The position numbers were made by a program, and so were the translations under genes. Below the pieces are notes generated by a model. It was not told the origin of the DNA. It did not search any database and saw only the letters and a list, made by a program, of their open reading frames with translations. DNA of 38,894 bases from Pseudoduganella dura (GTDB lineage Bacteria > Pseudomonadota > Gammaproteobacteria > Burkholderiales > Burkholderiaceae_D): NCBI RefSeq assembly GCF_009727155.1, contig NZ_WNWM01000001.1:1-38894 (forward strand), in the 5' to 3' direction. Positions 15,703 to 23,217 of this stretch are shown piece by piece. Each line of letters begins with the position of its first letter. Position 1 is the first letter of the stretch.

Positions 15703-16130
15703 AGAAGCCCGCGAGCCTGCGCCAGGCCGTCACCGCGGCCATCCCGACACTGGCCAACGATCCGGACAAGCTGCTGGTCTTCGTGGACAAGGGCCGCGCC
15801 GTCAGCACCGGTGCCCCGGGCAAGTCGTTTCAGTACGGCTACACCCTGAACCTGATTCTGACCGACTGGAGCGGCGACCCGGATCACCTCCTGTTCGCCA
15901 TCCTGGAATGGTGCCGTGTCAACGAATCGGATCTGCTGGAGAATCCGGAGAAGCAGGCCCGCGGCGTGCGCTTCGAAGTCGACGTGCTGAACCACGAGAC
16001 CTATGACGTTTCGGTCGAACTGGAGCTGTCCGAGCGCGTCATCGTGTCGATCGACGCCGGCGGGCAGCCGACATTCAGCCACCCGGCCGAACCGGTGCCG
16101 GAATGGACCCGCCTGGGTGGGCTGATCTGA
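15699..16130 (+). CDS. R: Tail completion protein R, P2 gpR family
   Basis: The 143-residue protein is slightly shorter than P2 gpR (155). It begins K-K-P-A-S-L-R-Q-A-V-T and has the core Y-x-L-N-L-I-L-T-D-W-S-G-D and E-W-C-R-V-N-E. P2 gpR acts at the head-proximal end of the tail. The GTG start overlaps the Rz1 stop, and the TGA overlaps the S start (TGATG), so R is translated within a tightly coupled run. Confidence 0.93.
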   Translation: MKKPASLRQAVTAAIPTLANDPDKLLVFVDKGRAVSTGAPGKSFQYGYTLNLILTDWSGDPDHLLFAILEWCRVNESDLLENPEKQARGVRFEVDVLNHETYDVSVELELSERVIVSIDAGGQPTFSHPAEPVPEWTRLGGLI

Positions 16131-16609
16131 TGGACAACCTGGAAGCCCTGGAACAGTGGGCCGGCGCCGCACTGGCCCGGCTGGAGCCGGCCGAGCGCCG
16201 GAAGATCGCCATGGACGTGGGCCGCGAGCTGCGCCGCAACCAGCAACGCCGCATCGCTTCCCAACGGAACCCGGACGGCAGCCCGTACGACCCGCGCAAG
16301 CCGCGCCAGGTGCAGCAGGTACGGCAGGGCGGCCAGCTGCGCGAGCGACGCGGCCGGATCAAACGCCAGGCCATGTTCGTGAAGCTGCGCACCGCGCGCA
16401 TGATGAAGGTGGAAACGGATAGCGCCGGCGTCACCATCGGATTTGCCGGCCGCGTGGCCCGCATTGCACGGGTCCACCAGGAGGGGGAAGAATCGGAGGT
16501 AGAGCCCGGGCGAAACAAGTACCGCTACCCGATCCGCCAGTTGCTGGGCCTCGACCAGGCCGGCCGTGACATGATCCGCGACCGGCTCCTGGAACACCTG
16601 GCTCGCTGA
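16130..16609 (+). CDS. S: Tail completion protein S, P2 gpS family
   Basis: The 159-residue basic protein belongs to the P2 gpS/phage virion morphogenesis family. It has I-A-x-x-x-G-R-E-L-R-R-N-Q-Q-R-R-I-A-x-Q-x-N-P-D-G-x-P-Y-x-P-R-K, then a beta-rich segment (V-T-I-G-F-A-G-R-V-A-R-I-A-R-V-H-Q) and P-x-R-x-L-L-G-L at the end. It works with R in tail completion. It is the last gene of the PO operon; a reversed cassette begins 43 bp further on. Confidence 0.94.
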   Translation: MDNLEALEQWAGAALARLEPAERRKIAMDVGRELRRNQQRRIASQRNPDGSPYDPRKPRQVQQVRQGGQLRERRGRIKRQAMFVKLRTARMMKVETDSAGVTIGFAGRVARIARVHQEGEESEVEPGRNKYRYPIRQLLGLDQAGRDMIRDRLLEHLAR

Positions 16610-16632
16610 ATTTTCAACGCCATCCCCGTCCA

Positions 16633-16650
16633 CGGGCAACCAGCTGCCCG
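16633..16650. terminator. Possible terminator between S and the reversed cassette
   Basis: CGGGCA-ACCAGC-TGCCCG forms a 6-bp GC stem in the 42-bp gap between two converging transcription units. There is no clear U-tract, so termination is uncertain. Confidence 0.35.
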
Positions 16651-16651
16651 G

Positions 16652-18162
16652 TTACGCCGCCTTCACATCGATCTTGCACAGCGACATATCGAACGTGACG
16701 GCGGCGCCGGCCGACCACGACGCGAGGCCAGTGAGGGCATAAAGGTTTGTCGGCGCCGTTGCCAGCGTGACAGCAGGCGTGCGCAAGAACAGCTCAACAT
16801 CCTCGCGTGGCTGGTAGAGGCTGTTCGTCTCGACTTCGGACATAGCGCTCACGGCTGCCGAACCTGCGCCCCCGGCCAGCGTGATCATCAGGTAGTGACG
16901 TGGCATTTTCACGACGCCCCCCGCGGCGCCTGTGGTCTTCACGGTTGTCTCGCTATAGACGCGCATGTTGTTTTTCACGCGGGCGCCGTTGATGTTGGCG
17001 GAAAGCCAGCGCGCACCGTCCCCGTTCGCCGTTGGCGTGTACGTCACGCGGTTGATCTTGCCCATGCCATCGGCACGATCGACCACACTGAACACGGCGC
17101 CGGAATTGTTCTCCTTGAAGCCGGCATAGCCGGCGCCCACCTGGCTACCGGCATAGGGCACATCGACCGCGCCTGCCGCGAACGGCGCGCTATCGAGCAC
17201 GTTCGTGTTGAGCGCACTTGCGCCGTACGTTTCAAGGACCGACGTCACGCGCGTGTCGACGAGTGGAATGCCCGCCGTCGCGGCAATGCCGACTTTTGCG
17301 ATCTCGTCGGCACCATACGCGCACGGGTGCAGGTTATCCGTAGCGAGCATGTACTGCCGCGCCGCGCCGGTCGCTGTGGCGGTCGGGTCGACCAGAGCGC
17401 GGTAAATATCCACGAGGTCGAGGCCAGGTGTATCGCGCACGAATTTTCGGATGCCCTGGTTGAGCTGTGAAATGACGAGCGCGCGGGCCGCGGTGTTGTT
17501 CGCCCCATAAAGCGGCATCTCGCAAAACAGAAAAACTCGTTTGCCGCTGGCCTTCAACGCAAGTGCGGTCGTCTTCAGATTGGCCAGGATCTCGGCGGCC
17601 GGGCGCGGTATGACGTTCATGATGTCATTGATACCCGCCCACAAGAACGCGACCTCGGCCTTCGATGCCGTCGCCTCCGCCAGGCGTGTCGTTGCGATCT
17701 CGTCCGTTCCGCGACCCACCGAGGCGACGATATCCACCAGGTCGAATTTCTGCATCGCCCTGGCGTTCATGCGGACGAACCAGCCGTTTGAGGCGTAGTG
17801 CGCTTGGTTCATGACGTGTGGCGTGCCCGGGGGCGTGTACTCTGCAAAATCAGGCCCCGGTGCCTCAAAACGCCAGGTCGAGCCGGCACCGTCCAGAATG
17901 AAACGCTTGCCGCGCACGTCCTCCGGCACATTTTCGACCTGAACCGGGCAGGTCTTCCACAGGTACGGGAAAGGCGCATCTAGCGCAGACCCGATGAATT
18001 TGACGGTGACGATGCCGGCCGTGCGAGAAATACTCGCGATGTAGTGCAGGACGTAGTTTTGCGCCGTGCGGGAATCCCCACGAGCAGTGCAGTGACACCA
18101 GTAGCGGCCTTGCCCGATACGGTTGCACGGCTCAGCCGGCGGGAATTGATAACTGCGCCCAT
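16652..18162 (-). CDS. SGNH/GDSL-family hydrolase, frameshifted at its GDS motif
   Basis: An apparent esterase of about 503 residues when two frames are joined. The start at 18162 overlaps the previous stop (TAATG). Its frame runs M-G-A-V-I-N-S-R-R-L to V-T-A-L-L-V-G and then becomes nonsense at a G4 run (CCCC at 18076-18079). One extra G restores V-G-D-S-R-T-A-Q-N-Y-V-L-H-Y, and from there the frame is open to 16652. The restored GDS is SGNH block I; W-A-G-I-N-D gives block III and D-N-L-H block V, so the catalytic Ser, Gly, Asn and His are all present. The C-terminal 270 residues look like a beta-rich virion or carbohydrate-binding region. A tailspike-like deacetylase or esterase is likely. 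The break may be a sequencing indel or a true mutation. Confidence 0.75.
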
Positions 18163-18557
18163 TATTGTCCCCCGGCCGTTACAGACAATTTCGCCGCGCC
18201 CGCTGACTTCGCTTTGATCATCACATCGGACCAGCCGATACAGTTGAGCATCATGAAGCAGGCACTGCCTGCCGGGGTGGAATTAATGTCCGTGCCCGTA
18301 TCGCTTCGGCCATACCCGTCCAGCTGGTCAGCTGTCAGTTGAATCCAGCGTGCCCGCGTATCGCCACGTACCCATACTTCTACGCCGGTGAGCGCCGCGA
18401 TCGTTACGTCCAGGCTGACCGTAATAAATTTGATCGGGGTGATATCGAAGGTAGCCACCACTGCTGCTGCAGCGCCGGCTACCAGCGTGGCCGTGACTGG
18501 ATCGACCTGCTGGTAGACCGCGCTGTACGAAAGCCGTTGAAATTTTGTGTTTGCCAT
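18162..18557 (-). CDS. Hypothetical protein of reversed cassette
   Basis: This 131-residue protein of unknown function is beta-rich (I-K-F-I-T-V-S-L-D-V-T-I-A-A-L-T-G-V-E-V-W-V-R-G-D-T-R-A-R-W), with a small alanine-rich hydrophobic stretch at 27-38. It could be a virion decoration or a partner of the SGNH hydrolase, to which it is coupled by a TAATG overlap. The start at 18557 has AGGAGG upstream. I do not recognise a family. Confidence 0.75.
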   Translation of the reverse strand: MANTKFQRLSYSAVYQQVDPVTATLVAGAAAAVVATFDITPIKFITVSLDVTIAALTGVEVWVRGDTRARWIQLTADQLDGYGRSDTGTDINSTPAGSACFMMLNCIGWSDVMIKAKSAGAAKLSVTAGGQ

Positions 18558-18569
18558 TGCGGCCTCCTG

Positions 18570-19325
18570 TTACGCAGCCAGCTGCGCCGGCACGTCGGCC
18601 AGGCGCTGGCTGGCCAGCTGGTGATAAACCGGGTTCTTTTCGGATCCCGTCCAGTTCAAGCCTGCTTCCTTCGCAGCCAGCAGGAACGTGCCGCAGCCGG
18701 CGAAGAAGTCGGCCAGCGTGCCGCCCGGCGGCACCAGGCGCACGATCTGCCGCGCCACGTCGATCGGCTTTTCGGTCAGATGCTGCTTTTGCGTGGAGAG
18801 CCGCGACGCGAACACGCCGCCCAGATACACCTCGTGCGGCAGCATCTTGCCCTTGCTGGCCCACACGATGAACTCGGCCTGCTGGCCGAAGCCGCCCTTG
18901 CGCGGCCGGAAGCGGCCGGCCATCTTGTCCCACACCGCAATACCGCGCAGCGTGAAGCCTGCGGCCTGCACAACGTCGGTCAGCGTGGGCAGCTGTCGCC
19001 AATCGATGAAGCACACGACCAAGCCACCCGGCTTCAAGGCCCGTTCGGCTTCGGTCAGCCAGGCATGGCACCAGAAGGACCACGAGCGCTGGTCCATGTT
19101 GTCGCAGGCGAAGTCCTGGTATTTCGTCTTCGTACTGGTCTGGATGTACTTGGTGGTGGTGTCCTTGGCGCGATCGCCCACGTGCAGGCCGCCCGACGAA
19201 TAGGGCGGATCGGTCAGCAGCATGTCGATCGACTCGGGCTCCAGCTGGCGGGCCAAGTCGAGCGCATCGATCTGCAGCAGCTTGTTGAGGTATGCCGGTA
19301 CTGCCGGCTGTTCAGGGTGATTCAC
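18570..19325 (-). CDS. DNA adenine/cytosine methyltransferase, DPPY type
   Basis: The 251-residue amino-methyltransferase has catalytic motif IV D-P-P-Y near residue 36 and the S-adenosylmethionine motif D-F-F-A-G-C-G-T-F near residue 205. That order, catalytic before cofactor motif, is the beta class, which makes N6-methyladenine or N4-methylcytosine. The GTG start at 19325 (M-N-H-P-E-Q) has GGAG upstream; the longer reading to 19484 crosses the late-promoter dyad and is rejected. No cognate endonuclease is nearby. It probably modifies phage DNA against host restriction. It may be expressed late, leftward from the dyad at 19408. Confidence 0.9.
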   Translation of the reverse strand: MNHPEQPAVPAYLNKLLQIDALDLARQLEPESIDMLLTDPPYSSGGLHVGDRAKDTTTKYIQTSTKTKYQDFACDNMDQRSWSFWCHAWLTEAERALKPGGLVVCFIDWRQLPTLTDVVQAAGFTLRGIAVWDKMAGRFRPRKGGFGQQAEFIVWASKGKMLPHEVYLGGVFASRLSTQKQHLTEKPIDVARQIVRLVPPGGTLADFFAGCGTFLLAAKEAGLNWTGSEKNPVYHQLASQRLADVPAQLAA

Positions 19326-19407
19326 GTTTCTCCGTCCATTGAATGCGCGCGCATGCACGCGATGGAAGCATTCTCGGCAATGCGGCCGCCGGCGGATATC
19401 GGAGAGC

Positions 19408-19430
19408 CCTGTACCCGCAGCGGGCACAGG
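19408..19430. promoter_or_regulatory. Late promoter dyad 2 (PV), probable Ogr site
   Basis: The halves CCTGTACCCG and CGGGCACAGG flank CAG. Downstream, CTTGATGCGTCGCGCGCGTG repeats almost exactly what follows the third dyad at 25189, so dyad and promoter region are conserved together. It lies 45 bp before gene V and also upstream of the reversed methyltransferase gene. Confidence 0.75.
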
Positions 19431-19474
19431 CGCCGCTTGATGCGTCGCGCGCGTGTGGCCGGCAACATGGCGGC

Positions 19475-20017
19475 ATGGACACAACTCAACTTCTCAGACT
19501 GCTGCTGAACCTGGTGCGCAAGGGCACGATCCTGCAGGTCAACCACGACCTGGGGAAGTGCCGCGTGGCCACGGGCGAGCTGCAAACGAACTGGATCCCC
19601 TGGCTGGCGATCGCCGGCGATACACGCGAGTGGGAACCGCCGACCGCCGGGGAGCAGGTCCTGTTGCTGTGCCCTGGCGGGGAACCGGCGGATGGTGTCG
19701 CGCTGCGCGGGCTTTATGCCAATGACCGCCCGGCGCCCAGCACATCGCCAAGCGCACATGTGCGCGCCTACCCCGACGGTGCCGTGCTGTCCTACGACCA
19801 CGCCGCGCAGCTGTTGTCTGTCCTGCTGCCGGCCGCTGCCATGGTCAACCTGGTCGCGGCATCGGCAGTTCGCGTGAAGTCCGCTGTGTTGAGTGTGGAC
19901 GGCAGCGCACGGACTACCGGCAACCTTCATGCCGGCACCGGCGCTAGTGGCAGTTTCACTACCCCTACCGGGCAAGTGGTCACCGTCGCGGACGGGATCA
20001 TCACAAATATTTTTTGA
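19475..20017 (+). CDS. V: Baseplate spike protein, P2 gpV family
   Basis: The 180-residue protein matches P2 gpV (211): an N-terminal OB-like region (I-L-Q-V-N-H-D-L-G-K-C-R-V-A-T-G then W-I-P-W-L-A, G-E-Q-V-L-L-L-C-P-G-G) and a C-terminal beta-helical spike of repeating V-x-L/V segments. It forms the trimeric membrane-piercing tip. The C-terminal H-x-H iron site of P2 gpV is not evident; the end is V-A-D-G-I-I-T-N-I-F. The ATG at 19475 is chosen because earlier codons overlap the promoter dyad. Confidence 0.92.
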   Translation: MDTTQLLRLLLNLVRKGTILQVNHDLGKCRVATGELQTNWIPWLAIAGDTREWEPPTAGEQVLLLCPGGEPADGVALRGLYANDRPAPSTSPSAHVRAYPDGAVLSYDHAAQLLSVLLPAAAMVNLVAASAVRVKSAVLSVDGSARTTGNLHAGTGASGSFTTPTGQVVTVADGIITNIF

Positions 20018-20025
20018 GGTCAGCC

Positions 20026-20448
20026 ATGCAACCGCAAGGATCCGCAATTTTCAACAAGCAATATGTCAAAGCGCTCACGCAGCGCATCAACAATGCGACC
20101 GATTGCCACGAACTGCAGGAAGTTACCAACGATGCGATCGCATCGATCCAGGCGCAAAGCGATGCCATCACGGCGCAGCTGGCTGCCCTGCAGCCCATGC
20201 TCGCGCTACTGAAGCCGCCCACCAGCCTGAATGCCATCATTTCTTGGCTGTCGAACTTCATCACGTCGTTCCTGACGCCCTACATGAAGCCATACGTCAC
20301 CTATGCCGCACAGGCAGCTGAAATGGTCGCCGCCATGGCGGAACTGACAGCCGCGATTCAGGAGGCCGCCGGAAAGATCAAGACGTGCACGATCGAGATC
20401 CCGGCTGTTTCCCTGCCTGATGTCTCGACCGTGGAGCCAGCGCCGTGA
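20026..20448 (+). CDS. Hypothetical protein between V and W
   Basis: The 140-residue protein has GAGGT before ATG 20026. The N-terminal half is helical and coiled-coil-like (L-T-Q-R-I-N-N-A-T ... I-Q-A-Q-S-D-A-I-T-A-Q-L-A-A-L). The middle is hydrophobic (I-I-S-W-L-S-N-F-I-T-S-F-L). The end is polar with one cysteine. P2 has no gene here. It overlaps W by four bases (GTGA), so it belongs to the baseplate operon and may be a baseplate or assembly factor; the function is unknown. Confidence 0.75.
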   Translation: MQPQGSAIFNKQYVKALTQRINNATDCHELQEVTNDAIASIQAQSDAITAQLAALQPMLALLKPPTSLNAIISWLSNFITSFLTPYMKPYVTYAAQAAEMVAAMAELTAAIQEAAGKIKTCTIEIPAVSLPDVSTVEPAP

Positions 20449-20795
20449 TCGGGATGAACGCTACTACCGGGCGCTCCCTCGCCGGCGTGCCGCACCTGAG
20501 CCAGTCGATCAGCAAGATCCTGACCACGCCGCTGTACTCGCGCGTGAACCGGCGCCTGTTCGGTGGTGAATTGATCGACTTGGTCGATGCTCCGAACAAC
20601 GCGGCTACCCGGGTACGGCTGTATGCCGCCGTGGCCACGGCCCTGATGCGGCACGAGCCACGCCTGCGCCTGTCGCGCGTGAGCCTGAGCACCGACCCCG
20701 ACGACGCGGGCAAGACCGTGATCGAGGTGGAGGGCACCACCACTATTTCGCGTGACGCGGTCGTCGCGCGCGTGAGCCTGACACCTGGAACCTGA
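20445..20795 (+). CDS. W: Baseplate protein W, gp25-like
   Basis: The 116-residue protein belongs to the P2 gpW/T4 gp25 family: M-N-A-x-T-G-R-x-L-x-G, H-L-x-Q-S-I-x-x-I-L-T-T-P-x-Y-S-R-V, and L-Y-A-A-V-A-T-A-L. It builds the baseplate wedge. The GTG start overlaps the preceding stop. A second in-frame ATG two codons later is an alternative. Confidence 0.94.
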   Translation: MIGMNATTGRSLAGVPHLSQSISKILTTPLYSRVNRRLFGGELIDLVDAPNNAATRVRLYAAVATALMRHEPRLRLSRVSLSTDPDDAGKTVIEVEGTTTISRDAVVARVSLTPGT

Positions 20796-20796
20796 T

Positions 20797-21693
20797 ATGA
20801 CCACAACTGCCATCGATCTTTCCCAGCTGCCGTTCCCCGGCGTGGTGGAAGTCATCGACTCGACCACCCTGTATGCCGAGCGCAAGGCCGCCCTGGTTGC
20901 CCTGTCTCCAGCCGACCAGAAGGCCGATATCGCCGCCGCTCTGGAACTCGATTCTGAACCGATGGCCATGCTGCTGCAGGAGAGTGCCTACCGTGAAGTG
21001 GGCGTGCTCCAGCGCGTGAACGATGCCGCCCGCGCCGTGATGCTGGTCTACGCGCAAAAAAGCGACCTCGACCAGGTCGCAGCACGGGTGAACGTCCAGC
21101 GCCTGGTCATCACGCCGGCCGACGAGCCAAACGGCATCGCCGCAGTGATGGAATCGGATGCAGATCTGCGCCGGCGCGCACTGCTGGCCCCGCTGGGGTA
21201 TTCCGTGGCCGGTCCGACCGGGGCCTACCTGTTCCATGCCCTGACGGCCGACAGCGCGGTGCTCGACGTCGCAGCGCAGAGCCCAGCGCCGTGCGAAGTG
21301 CTGGTCACCGTGCTTTCGCGCAACGGCACCGGCATCGCGCCGGCCGAGCTTCTGGGCAAGGTCGATGCCGCGTTGACCGCGGAAACCGTGCGGCCGCTGA
21401 CCGATCTCGTCACCGTGCAGTCGGCCAGCATCGTCCCGTACCGCATCGAGGCCAAGCTGTTCATGTTTCCCGGCCCTGATGCATCGGTGGTGGTTGCCGA
21501 GGCCCGCGCCAAGCTCGATGCCTACGTGGCCGCCTGCCACGGGATCCGGCGTGTGGTCGCACTGTCCGGCATCGATGGGGCATTGCACGTCAGCGGCGTG
21601 GAGCGGGTCGACCTGGTCGAACCCGCAGCCGACGTGATCACAGCCGCCACCGAGGCGCCGCACTGCGTCGAAATCGTTTTGACAGTGGCGTGA
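20797..21693 (+). CDS. J: Baseplate protein J, P2 gpJ family
   Basis: The 298-residue protein is close to P2 gpJ (302). It has the typical I-D-L-S-Q-L-P-x-P-x-V-V-E start, an E-S-A-Y-R-E segment, R-R-A-L-L-A-P-x-x-x-S-V-A-G-P-x-x-A-Y-x-F-H-A and P-A-P-C-E-V-L-V-T-V-L-S-R-x-G-x-G. It forms the wedge edge of the baseplate. It starts one base after the W stop. Confidence 0.95.
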   Translation: MTTTAIDLSQLPFPGVVEVIDSTTLYAERKAALVALSPADQKADIAAALELDSEPMAMLLQESAYREVGVLQRVNDAARAVMLVYAQKSDLDQVAARVNVQRLVITPADEPNGIAAVMESDADLRRRALLAPLGYSVAGPTGAYLFHALTADSAVLDVAAQSPAPCEVLVTVLSRNGTGIAPAELLGKVDAALTAETVRPLTDLVTVQSASIVPYRIEAKLFMFPGPDASVVVAEARAKLDAYVAACHGIRRVVALSGIDGALHVSGVERVDLVEPAADVITAATEAPHCVEIVLTVA

Positions 21694-21694
21694 A

Positions 21695-22225
21695 ATGACG
21701 AACCTGCTTCCACCGAATAGCACACAGCTCGAGCGCAACATCGCCGCGGTCAACGCCCGCCTGGGCGATGTGCCCACGCCGCTGCGCGACCTGGTGAACC
21801 CGGACACCTGCCCGGAAAAGCTACTGCCCTGGCTGGCCGCCGAACTGGCGGTGTCTCCCTGGAACGACCAGTGGACCGAGATGCAAAAGCGGGGCGTGAT
21901 CGCCAGTGCCTACCAGGTGCATCGCCAGCGCGGCACCCTGGCCGCCCTCAAGGCCGCACTGTCCGCCCTGGGCATTGCCGCCGAGGTGGAGGAATGGTGG
22001 CAGGAACAGCCCCGGGCCCAGCCAGGTACCTTCCGCGTCGACGTCGAAACGTATGACGGCATGACCGTGACCTGGCTCGATGCATTGAACAGCCAGATCG
22101 ACGCCGTGAAGCCACTGCGGGCGCATTACACCGTGCGCCTGATCGCCCGGCCCGTGACGCGCGTGTACATCGGCATGGCACATAACACCCTCATCACCAC
22201 AACCATTTATCCGAAAGCAACATGA
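21695..22225 (+). CDS. I: Tail protein I, P2 gpI family
   Basis: The 176-residue protein is the same length as P2 gpI. It has N-L-L-P-P-N-S-T-x-L-E-R-N-I-A, P-x-x-L-R-D-L-x-N-P-D-x-C-P-x-x-L-L-P-W-L-A and H-R-Q-R-G-T-L-A-A-L-K-x-A-L. It attaches tail fibres to the baseplate. The stop overlaps the start of H by four bases. Confidence 0.95.
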   Translation: MTNLLPPNSTQLERNIAAVNARLGDVPTPLRDLVNPDTCPEKLLPWLAAELAVSPWNDQWTEMQKRGVIASAYQVHRQRGTLAALKAALSALGIAAEVEEWWQEQPRAQPGTFRVDVETYDGMTVTWLDALNSQIDAVKPLRAHYTVRLIARPVTRVYIGMAHNTLITTTIYPKAT

Positions 22226-22893
22226 CGACCTTTTTCTCTGTCCCTACTCTGGTCGGCCTGGCGGAACTCGCCGGCGCGATCCGGGACGGCATGACCGTGC
22301 CCTTTACGCACCTGGCCATCGGCGACGGCGGCGGCAACCCGGTGGATCCCACCGGGCGAACTGGCCTGGTGCGCGAGGTCGACCGCGTACAGGTGGCGTC
22401 GATCAAGAAGCATCCCGCCGAGCCTACCTGGCTGGTGGTGGAAGCCGCCATTCCCGAAGACCGGGGCGGCTACTGGATCCGCGAACTGGCGTTGATCGGC
22501 GGCCGCGCCGGCGGCAAGGTGATGTCCGTGAGTAACTACCCAGCGGTCGAACGCCCTGCACCTGGTGCCGGCGCCGTGACGGGCATGGTCCTGCGCATGG
22601 TGGTCGCGTTCGTCGACGCCGCGGCGGTAAGCGTGCTGGTGGATCCGCAGGCCTACGCCACACTGCAGGCCGTCCTCGACCAGATCGGCATCCACGAGGG
22701 CAAAGCGGATCCACACCCGCAATACACCACACCAGGCGAAGCCGCGACTGTTGCAGCGACTGCAGTTGGCATGCACCAGGCCGAAGCTGATCCGCATCCC
22801 CAATATGCGAGGGTTGGCCGCCTGCTGACGGCCGACGTTCTCAAGGCATTGCGTGGTGCGCGAGCATTCCGCTTTTTCAATTCAGCAAGTTAA
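22222..22893 (+). CDS. H: Tail fibre protein, N-terminal type (H-like, short)
   Basis: The 223-residue protein has the phage tail-collar/DUF3751-type N-terminus that docks on gpI (residues 1-160: F-T-H-L-A-I-G-D-G-G-G, G-Y-W-I-R-E-L-A-L-I-G). It then carries two copies of H-x-x-x-A-D-P-H-P-Q-Y, a repeat common in fibre shafts. P2 gpH has 669 residues; this protein ends after the second repeat, so the distal receptor-binding part must be supplied by the next two genes. No frameshift is visible at its end. Confidence 0.85.
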   Translation: MTTFFSVPTLVGLAELAGAIRDGMTVPFTHLAIGDGGGNPVDPTGRTGLVREVDRVQVASIKKHPAEPTWLVVEAAIPEDRGGYWIRELALIGGRAGGKVMSVSNYPAVERPAPGAGAVTGMVLRMVVAFVDAAAVSVLVDPQAYATLQAVLDQIGIHEGKADPHPQYTTPGEAATVAATAVGMHQAEADPHPQYARVGRLLTADVLKALRGARAFRFFNSAS

Positions 22894-22905
22894 GGAGATT
22901 TATCA

Positions 22906-23217
22906 ATGGCAAATGGATTGCTAGGGAAGAAGGCCATTCCCGAGAACATGGACACGGTTGTGTACACGGCCCCGCCTGGCAAGGTGGCCACGGTCGTCAT
23001 CAATATTTTCAACCGCACCAAGAACACCACGATCGACCCGGATGTGTACGTAGGCACGGGTGTAACCGATGACGATGCGTTTGATGGCTCCCCGATCCAG
23101 CCGCGGGACGTGCTAGAACGCACGCAGGTGCCCGTATCGGCAGGAGAAAAGGTAACCGTCCGCGCGCCGGCAATCGGCCTGACGGTGCAGGTACGTGGCT
23201 TTGAAGAGGACGCATAA
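22906..23217 (+). CDS. Small tail fibre-associated protein
   Basis: The 103-residue beta-rich protein has AAGGAGA before the ATG. Segments such as V-V-Y-T-A-P-P-G-K-V-A-T-V-V-I-N-I-F-N-R-T and I-G-L-T-V-Q-V-R-G-F suggest an immunoglobulin-like or jelly-roll fold of the kind found as fibre connectors. It lies between H and the beta-propeller gene; its stop shares bases with the next ATG (TAATGG). The function is inferred from position only. Confidence 0.65.
   Translation: MANGLLGKKAIPENMDTVVYTAPPGKVATVVINIFNRTKNTTIDPDVYVGTGVTDDDAFDGSPIQPRDVLERTQVPVSAGEKVTVRAPAIGLTVQVRGFEEDA

Noticed and set aside
20744..21806. A long minus-strand frame over J and I
   Set aside because: Shadow of the baseplate genes, which match their families end to end.
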